Source: Candidatus Dadabacteria bacterium (GTDB lineage: Bacteria; Desulfobacterota_D; UBA1144; Nemesobacterales; UBA2774). From it: a stretch of DNA of 6,053 nt. Shown piece by piece: positions 1-6,053 of this stretch. The notes beneath the pieces were generated by a model, which had not been told where the DNA came from, did no database searches, and was given only the letters and a program-made list of their open reading frames with translations. Position 1 is the stretch's first letter. Each line of letters opens with the position of its first letter. Position numbers and translations under genes: made by a program. The stretch spans positions 1-6,053 of the forward strand of contig JAGVLR010000197.1 of the NCBI GenBank assembly GCA_020054175.1, written 5' to 3'.

Positions 1-3000
1 GCGAGAATATCCCTGCCCTTCCCGCTATGGGTGTATTCGACGTGCCGCTTTATCATGCTCTTTATTTCTTCAAGGTTCTCTTCGTCGGGCGTTTCGAGGG
101 CGACCATTTCCTTGTTGCAGTGAATGGCGAAATCTCCTTGCTCGTCGAGCACGTAGGCTATGCCGCCCGACATGCCCGCGGCGAAGTTCCTTCCCGTCGG
201 ACCGATAACGACGACACGTCCGCCCGTCATGTATTCGCAGGCGTGATCGCCCACTCCCTCGACGACAGTATGAACGCCGCTGTTCCTGACGCAGAACCTT
301 TCCCCGGCACGGCCTCGTATGTAAGCCTCACCGCCCGTAGCGCCATAAAACGCGACGTTACCGGTTATGACGTTGTCCTCGGCTTTGAATGTAGACCCCT
401 TCGGCGGATAGACGATTATTTTCCCGCCCGAGAGTCCCTTGCCTATGTAGTCGTTCGAATCGCCTTCGAGAATCATCGTCATCGACTGCGGAGCGAAAGC
501 GCCGAAGCTCTGCCCTGCGGAGCCCATGAAGTGAAGGCGGACTGTATCCTCCGGAAGGCCGTCACTGCCGTATTTGCGGGTTAGCTCGCTCCCGAGTATT
601 GTGCCGACTGTTCTGTTCACGTTCTTTATCGGCAGTATCGCCTCGACCGGCTCGCCCTTTTCGAGCGCCGGCTTGCATATGTCGAGGAGCGTAGTCACAT
701 CGAGCGCCGCTTCGAGCCCGTGGTCCTGCTGCACCTGGTTGTAACGTCCCCAGTCGAGTGGAACGTCCGGCTCGTAGAGTATGTCCGAAAGATCGATGCC
801 CTTTGCCTTCCAGTGGTCGATGACCTTTCTCATTTCGAGCTTGTCCGTTCGGCCGACCATTTCGTTTATGGTCCTGAAACCGAGCTGGGCCATGATTTCC
901 CTTACTTCTTCCGCTATGAAGCGCATGAAGTTGACGACATGGCCCGGGTCGCCGGTGAACTTCTTCCGAAGCTCTGGGTTTTGGGTGGCGACGCCTACAG
1001 GGCAAGTGTCGAGATGACAGACGCGCATCATGATGCAGCCCAGGACTATCAGCGGGGCCGTGGCGAAGCCGAATTCTTCGGCCCCGAGAAGCGCCGCTAT
1101 GACGACGTCTCTGCCTGTTTTCATCTGGCCGTCCGTTTCGAGGACGACCCTGCTTCTTAAATTGTTGACGAGGAGCGTCTGGTGCGTCTCGGCGAGGCCG
1201 AGCTCCCATGGAAGACCGGCGTGCTGAATGCTCGACTGAGGCGAAGCCCCCGTGCCGCCGTCGTAGCCGCTTACGAGTATGACGTCGGCGTGCCCCTTGG
1301 CGACGCCCGCGGCGATGGTGCCGACTCCGACTTCGGAGACGAGCTTGACGTTAATCCTCGCCCTTCTGTTCGAGTTTTTAAGGTCGTGTATAAGCTCGGC
1401 CAAGTCCTCGATGGAGTAAATGTCGTGGTGAGGCGGCGGGGAAATGAGTCCTACGCCGGGCGTCGAGAGCCTCACCTTTGCGATCCACGGGTAAACCTTC
1501 TTGCCGGGGAGCTGTCCGCCCTCTCCGGGTTTCGCCCCCTGCGCGATTTTTATCTGTATTTCGTCGCTGTTGACGAGATATTCGCTTGTGACGCCGAACC
1601 TTCCGGAGGCAACCTGCTTTATTGCGCTCCTTCTCAGATCGCCATTCTCGTCCGGAGTGTTGCGGGAAGGATCTTCTCCGCCCTCGCCAGTGTTGCTCTT
1701 GCCGCCAATCCTGTTCATCGCAATTGCAAGGCTCTCGTGGGCTTCCTGGCTTATGGCGCCGTAGGACATAGCCCCAGTCTTGAACCGCCTGCATATGGAC
1801 TCGACGGATTCGACCTCGTCCAGAGGAATCGGATCGGACTCGAACTTAAGATCGAGAAGACCTCGCAGAGTGTGTAGCTCTTTCGACTGGTCGTCGACGA
1901 GCGTCGAGAATCTCTTGAACGCTTCGTAGCTCCCGGAGCGGCATGCGTTCTGGAGCATGTGTACTGTCTTCGGGTTAAACGCGTGATGCTCGCCGCCGGA
2001 GCGCCACTGATACATGCCTCCCGCGTCGAGAGTCAGCGGGTGTGTGCCCCTTTCCGGGTATGCGGACTGATGCCGCATGATTATTTCCTTCGTGATTATC
2101 TCTATACCGGCCCCTTTGATCCTGGTCGGGGTCCATGTGAAGTACTTGTCCACAAATTCGTGGTTAAGGCCGATTGCCTCGAATATCTGCGCTCCGTGAT
2201 AGCTCTGGACAGCCGATATTCCTATCTTCGACATCGTCTTGACGATGCCCTTCACGAGGCTCTTTATGTAATTTTTAACTGCGGTTTTTTTGTCTATGTT
2301 CTTGAGAAGCCCTTCCTCGACCATGTCGCCCAGGGTCTCGTAGGCAAGGTAGGGATTTATCGCGCTTACGCCGTAGCCGACGAGAAGGGCGATGTGGTGC
2401 ACTTCCCTCGGCTCCCCGGACTCTATAATGAGCGCGACCTTGAGCCTGTTGCCGTTACGGATCAGGTGGTGATGAAGCCCGGAGACGGCTAGGAGCGCCG
2501 GTATCGGGGCGTTGTCCTCGTCAAAACCCCTGTCGGAAAGTATGAGGAGGTTCGCGCCATCTTCTATAGCATCGTCCGCCTTCGTGAAAAGGTCTTTCAG
2601 GGCGTCTTCGAGCCCGTCGCTCCCTTCGGCAATCGGAAAGAGTATCGGTAGCGTTACGGATTTGAAGTCATGGTTGTCGAGCGCCCTTATGCGCCCCAAC
2701 TGCTCGTTGCTCAGTATAGGGCTGTCGAGCTTTATCATCCGGCAGCTTTCCGGCTGAGGGTCGAGTATGTTTCTCTCGGGCCCTATCGTGACCTCTGTAG
2801 CCGTGATGAGCTCTTCCCTTATGGCGTCGATCGGCGGGTTCGTGACCTGCGCGAAGAGCTGCTTGAAGTATTCGTAAAGGAGCCTCGGCTTTTCCGAAAG
2901 GACGGCTACGGGCGTGTCCTTTCCCATCGAGCCGATGGGCTCGACAGCGTTCGCCGCCATCGGGGCGAGGATCACCCTCAGCTCTTCGAACGTGTAGCCG

Positions 3001-4436
3001 AAGACTTTCTGTCTCTGAAGTATGTCTTCGTGAGACGACCCTTCCTTGCCGTGGTCGCCGTTCGAGTCCGGAAGGTCGGAAAGGTTGACGAGGTTGTCGT
3101 CGAGCCACTTCCTGTAGGGCTTTTCCCCGGCGAGCTTGCCTTTTATTTCGTCGTCCTCGACGATGCGCCCTTCGACGGTGTCGATGAGGAACATCTTCCC
3201 CGGTTGGAGCCTTCCCTTATGGAGGATACGATCGGCGGGGACTTCAAGGACCCCGACTTCGGAGCCCATTATCACGACGTCGTCTTTTGTAATGTAGTAG
3301 CGCGAGGGCCTGAGACCATTCCTGTCGAGAACGGCGCCGACCTTGAACCCGTCTGTGAATGCTATAGAGGCGGGTCCGTCCCACGGCTCCATGAGACAGC
3401 TATGGTATTCGTAAAATGCCTTTTTCTCCTCGCTCATGGTCTCGTGGTTCGACCATGGCTCGGGGATCATCATCATGACGGCGTGTTCTATCGGGCGGCC
3501 CGCAAGTGTAAGGAATTCGACGCAGTTGTCGAAGTTGGCGGAGTCGCTGCCGTCGGGCTGTATTATCGGGAATATCTTTTCGAGCTCGGGTCCGAAAAGG
3601 TTCGTTTCGAGCACGGCCTCCCTGGCATGCATCCAGTTGATGTTTCCCCTGAGCGTGTTTATTTCGCCGTTGTGGATTATATAGCGGTAGGGATGCGACC
3701 TGTCCCAGCTCGGGAACGTGTTTGTGCTGAAGCGCGAGTGAACGAGCGCTATGGCGGATTCCATGTCGGGATCGCTGAGGTCGGGGTAGTAAAGCTCGAC
3801 CTGCCAAGTCGTGAGCATTCCCTTATATATTAGTGTTCTGTGGGAAAGGCTCGGAACGTAGAAGTATTCCCCTCCCCGTATCCCGGAGAATCTTATCTCG
3901 TTTTCCGCCCTCTTTCTTATGACGTAAAGCTTTCTCTCGTAGGCCATGCCGTCCGAGAGCTCCGGGCTCCGGGATACGAAAAACTGCATGACCCTGGGCT
4001 CGCCTTTACGGGCTGTCTCGCCGAGGGAGGAGTTATCCGTCGGGACTTCGCGCCAGCCGAGGACCTCGAGTCCTTCTTCCCTTACTATCTTTTCTAAAAG
4101 TGCGATGGATTCGGTCCTGTCTCCCGCGTCCTGCGGGAGGAAGACTATGCCGGCAGCGTACCGGCCTTCAGCGGGAAGCTCTATGCCGGATTCCCTGCAG
4201 ACCTTCTCAAGGAACTTGTGGGGCATCTGCACGAGTATGCCCGCGCCGTCGCCGGTATTCGTTTCGCATCCGCACGCTCCCCTGTGCTGAAGGTTCCTCA
4301 GCACCGTAAGGGCGTCGGCCACTATGCTGTGTGATTTTCTCCCCTTGAAGTTTACAACAAACCCTATACCGCACGAATCGTGTTCAAATTGGGGGTCGTA
4401 TAAACCCTGCTTTTTCGGGTAGCCAAAGGGCTTCAT
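1..4436 (-). CDS. gltB: Glutamate synthase large (alpha) subunit, 3' end cut by the window
   Basis: GltB makes glutamate from 2-oxoglutarate and glutamine in the cytoplasm, using electrons normally supplied by the small subunit GltD. I read 1478 uninterrupted codons; the family is about 1500 residues, so only the last few dozen are missing. Domains in order: class II glutamine amidotransferase from Cys22 (context HDSCGIGF) to about 420, with HSRFSTNT near 233 and HNGEINT near 255; central domain about 475-770; FMN/2-oxoglutarate synthase domain about 830-1200, with SYGAIS (891), GGKSNTGEGGED (911), AQGAKPGEGGQLPG (965) and the [3Fe-4S] ligands Cys1134, Cys1140 and Cys1145; GXGXG beta-helix domain from about 1280. 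The ATG is chosen for its AGGAAGG site 7 nt upstream and because it leaves a 21-residue propeptide before Cys22, as is usual in this family. The short segment after GEGGED lacks the ferredoxin-GOGAT insertion, so the bacterial NAD(P)H type is likely. gltD is not in the window. Isoleucine is mostly ATA. Confidence 0.97.
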   Translation of the reverse strand, partial: MKPFGYPKKQGLYDPQFEHDSCGIGFVVNFKGRKSHSIVADALTVLRNLQHRGACGCETNTGDGAGILVQMPHKFLEKVCRESGIELPAEGRYAAGIVFLPQDAGDRTESIALLEKIVREEGLEVLGWREVPTDNSSLGETARKGEPRVMQFFVSRSPELSDGMAYERKLYVIRKRAENEIRFSGIRGGEYFYVPSLSHRTLIYKGMLTTWQVELYYPDLSDPDMESAIALVHSRFSTNTFPSWDRSHPYRYIIHNGEINTLRGNINWMHAREAVLETNLFGPELEKIFPIIQPDGSDSANFDNCVEFLTLAGRPIEHAVMMMIPEPWSNHETMSEEKKAFYEYHSCLMEPWDGPASIAFTDGFKVGAVLDRNGLRPSRYYITKDDVVIMGSEVGVLEVPADRILHKGRLQPGKMFLIDTVEGRIVEDDEIKGKLAGEKPYRKWLDDNLVNLSDLPDSNGDHGKEGSSHEDILQRQKVFGYTFEELRVILAPMAANAVEPIGSMGKDTPVAVLSEKPRLLYEYFKQLFAQVTNPPIDAIREELITATEVTIGPERNILDPQPESCRMIKLDSPILSNEQLGRIRALDNHDFKSVTLPILFPIAEGSDGLEDALKDLFTKADDAIEDGANLLILSDRGFDEDNAPIPALLAVSGLHHHLIRNGNRLKVALIIESGEPREVHHIALLVGYGVSAINPYLAYETLGDMVEEGLLKNIDKKTAVKNYIKSLVKGIVKTMSKIGISAVQSYHGAQIFEAIGLNHEFVDKYFTWTPTRIKGAGIEIITKEIIMRHQSAYPERGTHPLTLDAGGMYQWRSGGEHHAFNPKTVHMLQNACRSGSYEAFKRFSTLVDDQSKELHTLRGLLDLKFESDPIPLDEVESVESICRRFKTGAMSYGAISQEAHESLAIAMNRIGGKSNTGEGGEDPSRNTPDENGDLRRSAIKQVASGRFGVTSEYLVNSDEIQIKIAQGAKPGEGGQLPGKKVYPWIAKVRLSTPGVGLISPPPHHDIYSIEDLAELIHDLKNSNRRARINVKLVSEVGVGTIAAGVAKGHADVILVSGYDGGTGASPQSSIQHAGLPWELGLAETHQTLLVNNLRSRVVLETDGQMKTGRDVVIAALLGAEEFGFATAPLIVLGCIMMRVCHLDTCPVGVATQNPELRKKFTGDPGHVVNFMRFIAEEVREIMAQLGFRTINEMVGRTDKLEMRKVIDHWKAKGIDLSDILYEPDVPLDWGRYNQVQQDHGLEAALDVTTLLDICKPALEKGEPVEAILPIKNVNRTVGTILGSELTRKYGSDGLPEDTVRLHFMGSAGQSFGAFAPQSMTMILEGDSNDYIGKGLSGGKIIVYPPKGSTFKAEDNVITGNVAFYGATGGEAYIRGRAGERFCVRNSGVHTVVEGVGDHACEYMTGGRVVVIGPTGRNFAAGMSGGIAYVLDEQGDFAIHCNKEMVALETPDEENLEEIKSMIKRHVEYTHSGKGRDIL

Positions 4437-4443
4437 AATAACA

Positions 4444-4450
4444 CCTTCCT
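4444..4450 (-). promoter_or_regulatory. gltB: Ribosome binding site of gltB
   Basis: The minus strand shows AGGAAGG followed by the 7-nt spacer TGTTATT and then ATG. The spacing is good and the match to the anti-Shine-Dalgarno consensus AGGAGG is strong. This site, together with the expected propeptide length before the catalytic Cys22, decides the start codon. Confidence 0.8.
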
Positions 4451-4458
4451 GAGGTCCC

Positions 4459-4475
4459 AGTTTTCTCAAAAAACT
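4459..4475 (-). other. Small A/T-rich hairpin in the gltB leader
   Basis: The minus strand reads AGTTTT, a 5-nt loop TTGAG, then AAAACT, a perfect 6-bp inverted repeat ending 8 nt before the gltB Shine-Dalgarno sequence. It is weak because five of its six pairs are A-T. It may be chance, or a minor mRNA structure close to the ribosome site. No riboswitch-like conserved core was recognised in the leader. Confidence 0.2.
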
Positions 4476-4526
4476 AAATTAATTCGAAGGATTGACCCGC
4501 AGTATAAGCCGATTAACCCAAAATTA

Positions 4527-4554
4527 AGACTAGATGAAAACAGGCACAAGTCAA
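4527..4554 (-). promoter_or_regulatory. gltB: Candidate sigma70-like promoter for gltB
   Basis: On the minus strand, TTGACT (4554-4549, five of six matches to TTGACA) is followed after 16 bp by TAGTCT (4532-4527, three of six matches to TATAAT). A transcript starting about 7 bp further on would have a leader of roughly 80 nt before the gltB ATG. The -35 is good and the -10 weak. A separate TATACT lies downstream at about 4501-4506 but has no good -35 at normal spacing. I saw no sigma54 (TGGCAC-N5-TTGC) element. The call rests on motif matching and position alone. Confidence 0.35.
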
Positions 4555-4573
4555 CACGGGAAAAACTTTCAAG

Positions 4574-4607
4574 AACCCCGAAGTTTATTATATCATAAAA
4601 CGGGGTT
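4574..4607 (-). terminator. Imperfect hairpin after nadE, possible terminator
   Basis: Twenty-five bases past the nadE stop, the minus strand carries a perfect 7-bp inverted repeat, AACCCCG (4607-4601) with CGGGGTT (4580-4574). Inside it a further 5-bp A/T pairing (4595-4599 with 4584-4588) encloses a 6-nt loop, with an asymmetric internal bulge between the two stems. A run of five T (4565-4561) follows, but only after 8 other bases, so this is not a textbook intrinsic terminator. It is placed correctly to end nadE transcription, perhaps only partly. It could instead be a processing or stability hairpin. Confidence 0.4.
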
Positions 4608-4632
4608 AAGCGCTAAGACCGGCTGAGATTTT

Positions 4633-6053
4633 CTATTCCCTGTAGAGATTCGTTATCGGAAAACGGCGGTCTTTTCCGAACGCTCTTGCGGTTATCTTGA
4701 TCCCGGGCGGGGCCTGCCGGCGTTTGTACTCGTTGCGGTCGACCATCTTTATAATATCCTTCACCGTGCGTTCGGGGAACCCGAGGGACACAATCTCGCC
4801 GACGCTGAGGTCGTCCTCGACATAGGCCTTGAGGATAGGGTCGAGGACATCGTAAGGCGGAAGCGAGTCAGTGTCGAGCTGGCCAGGCCTTAGCTCTGCC
4901 GAAGGTGGCTTCGACAGAATCGCTTTCGGGATTACATTCCCTCCCTTCCATTCGTTATAGTACTCGGACAGCTTGTAAACGAGGGTCTTGGGAACGTCCT
5001 TTATGACGGCGAAGCCGCCCGCCATGTCGCCGTACATCGTGCAGTACCCGACGCTCATCTCGCTCTTGTTGCCTGTCGTGAGAACGAGCCAGCCGAACTT
5101 GTTGGAAAGGGCCATCAGGATATTGCCCCTTATCCTCGCCTGGAGATTCTCCTCCGCCATGTCGGGCGCGAGCCCGGAAAATACGCCGGACATCATGTCG
5201 TTAAAAGAGCTGAAGGCCTTTTCTATCGGTATCTCCAGAAGCTCCATGCCGATGTTCCGTGCGAGCTCTTCGGAATCGGTCACGCTCCCGGGGGAGCTGT
5301 AGCGGGACGGCATAGTTACGCCGGACACGTTTTCCCTGCCGAGGGCTTCCGAAGCGACGACGGCGACGAGGGCCGAGTCGATGCCCCCGCTCATCCCTAT
5401 AACAGCCTTCGTGAAGCCGTTCTTCCTCACGTAGTCCCTTGTGCCCAGTATAAGCGCCTTGAAAACCTCCTCCTCGACAGACAGGAAATCGTTTACGGAT
5501 TGTGTTATTTCGAGCCTGGTGGTCTTTTTGGATTTCCTGTCGGTTAAGTCTATGAGCTCCGCTTCTTCGGAGTGAGCCATGAGGGCGAGCTGTTCTTTTC
5601 TTCTCCGGGGGTCGTGGATGCGTGACCTGAATACTCGGGACGCATTTATGTCGGCGATTACGAGGTCTTCTTCGAAACCCTTCCCGCGGGCGAGTATATC
5701 GCCCCTCTCCCCGATGACGACGCTGTGTCCGTCGAATATGAGCTCGTCCTGTCCGCCCACTAAGTTGCAGTAGGCGACGACGACGGAATAGTCCTTCGCG
5801 CGCGTTATGAGCATCTGCTCCCTCGCCTTAACCTTCGACATATAATATGGAGAGGACGAGATGTTGATTATGAGCTGCGCGCCGCCAAGAACGGACTGCC
5901 TTCTCGTCGGGTCACCGGGGTACCAGATGTCTTCGCATATGTTGACGCCGAATATGACCCCGCCGAGCTTGTATACGGGAACTCTCGTTCCCGACTGGAA
6001 GTAGCGGTTCTCGTCGAATACGCCGTAGTTGGGGAGGTAGTGCTTCCTGTATA
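4633..6053 (-). CDS. nadE: Glutamine-dependent NAD+ synthetase, 5' end outside the window
   Basis: NadE performs the last step of NAD+ synthesis: deamido-NAD+ is activated with ATP and amidated with ammonia released from glutamine. The window shows 472 codons ending at TAG. The family is usually about 540-590 residues, so roughly 100 N-terminal residues, including the nitrilase catalytic Glu, lie beyond the right edge. The visible part starts in the nitrilase-type glutaminase domain. Its catalytic Lys is at 6043-6045 (RKHYLPNYGVFDE) and its nucleophile Cys at 5935-5937 (NICEDIW), followed by LIINISSSPYY. The C-terminal synthetase domain has the ATP-pyrophosphatase P-loop SGGIDSA at 5371-5391, then MPSRYSS, TTGNKSE and the ending FPITNLYRE. 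The ATG at 5841 is internal (SSSPYYMSK) and is not the start: the frame and family similarity continue upstream of it to the window edge. gltB follows on the same strand after 196 bp. No frameshift or missing key residue was seen. Confidence 0.97.
   Translation of the reverse strand, partial: YRKHYLPNYGVFDENRYFQSGTRVPVYKLGGVIFGVNICEDIWYPGDPTRRQSVLGGAQLIINISSSPYYMSKVKAREQMLITRAKDYSVVVAYCNLVGGQDELIFDGHSVVIGERGDILARGKGFEEDLVIADINASRVFRSRIHDPRRRKEQLALMAHSEEAELIDLTDRKSKKTTRLEITQSVNDFLSVEEEVFKALILGTRDYVRKNGFTKAVIGMSGGIDSALVAVVASEALGRENVSGVTMPSRYSSPGSVTDSEELARNIGMELLEIPIEKAFSSFNDMMSGVFSGLAPDMAEENLQARIRGNILMALSNKFGWLVLTTGNKSEMSVGYCTMYGDMAGGFAVIKDVPKTLVYKLSEYYNEWKGGNVIPKAILSKPPSAELRPGQLDTDSLPPYDVLDPILKAYVEDDLSVGEIVSLGFPERTVKDIIKMVDRNEYKRRQAPPGIKITARAFGKDRRFPITNLYRE

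Noticed and set aside
562..1209. A 215-codon minus-strand open frame in another frame of gltB
   Set aside because: Its product is an arginine-rich, low-complexity translation of an alternative frame. The gltB frame through this stretch encodes the [3Fe-4S] cysteines and conserved synthase-domain motifs.
2670..3833. A 387-codon open frame on the plus strand, opposite gltB
   Set aside because: It lies wholly inside the well-supported gltB coding region. Its translation has no recognisable motif, and it follows from gltB codon choice leaving few stop triplets on the opposite strand. The other plus-strand frames across 27-4309 are rejected for the same reason.
1..4436. Possible frameshift or pseudogene in gltB
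   Set aside because: Reading codon by codon from the ATG at 4436 to the left edge gives 1478 codons with no stop and conserved motifs in every domain.
4437..4632. Small RNA gene, riboswitch, attachment site or CRISPR repeat in the gap
   Set aside because: No tRNA-like cloverleaf, repeated unit or known riboswitch core was seen. Only the two hairpins, a promoter candidate and the ribosome site can be supported.
4633..5841. nadE starting at the ATG at 5841 as a shorter, synthetase-only protein
   Set aside because: The frame stays open to the window edge and encodes conserved nitrilase-domain residues upstream, including the catalytic Lys and Cys. The Met at 5841 is internal.

Overview
The window holds two ordinary metabolic genes, both on the minus strand, with a 196-bp gap between them. 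From right to left, in the direction of transcription, they are the C-terminal four-fifths of a glutamine-dependent NAD+ synthetase (nadE, 6053 to 4633, start outside the window) and almost all of the large subunit of glutamate synthase (gltB, 4436 to 1, last few dozen codons outside the window). Both frames are open throughout and every expected catalytic motif inside the window is present. Neither gene is a pseudogene.

The gap (4437-4632) is the only non-coding stretch. Reading along the minus strand, it contains an imperfect hairpin after nadE that may act as a terminator, a moderate sigma70-like promoter candidate, a small A/T-rich hairpin, and a good Shine-Dalgarno sequence 7 nt before the gltB ATG. 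The simplest reading is that gltB has its own promoter and is not strictly in an operon with nadE.

Both enzymes take ammonia from glutamine, by unrelated amidotransferase domains. GltB uses an N-terminal-cysteine (class II) domain and NadE a nitrilase-fold domain. GltB makes glutamate from 2-oxoglutarate and glutamine, and NadE makes NAD+ from deamido-NAD+. They share a substrate, but nothing in the sequence proves co-regulation.

The organism is a bacterium with moderately high GC in its coding DNA. It uses ATA for isoleucine and AGG/AGA for arginine very freely, unlike enteric bacteria. GltB resembles the bacterial NAD(P)H-type alpha subunit and lacks the insertion typical of ferredoxin-dependent enzymes. 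I suspect a poorly cultivated Gram-negative (deltaproteobacterial-like) lineage, but the sequence alone does not settle this. I found no mobile element, CRISPR array, RNA gene or new system. The long plus-strand open frames inside gltB look like mirror images of its codon bias.
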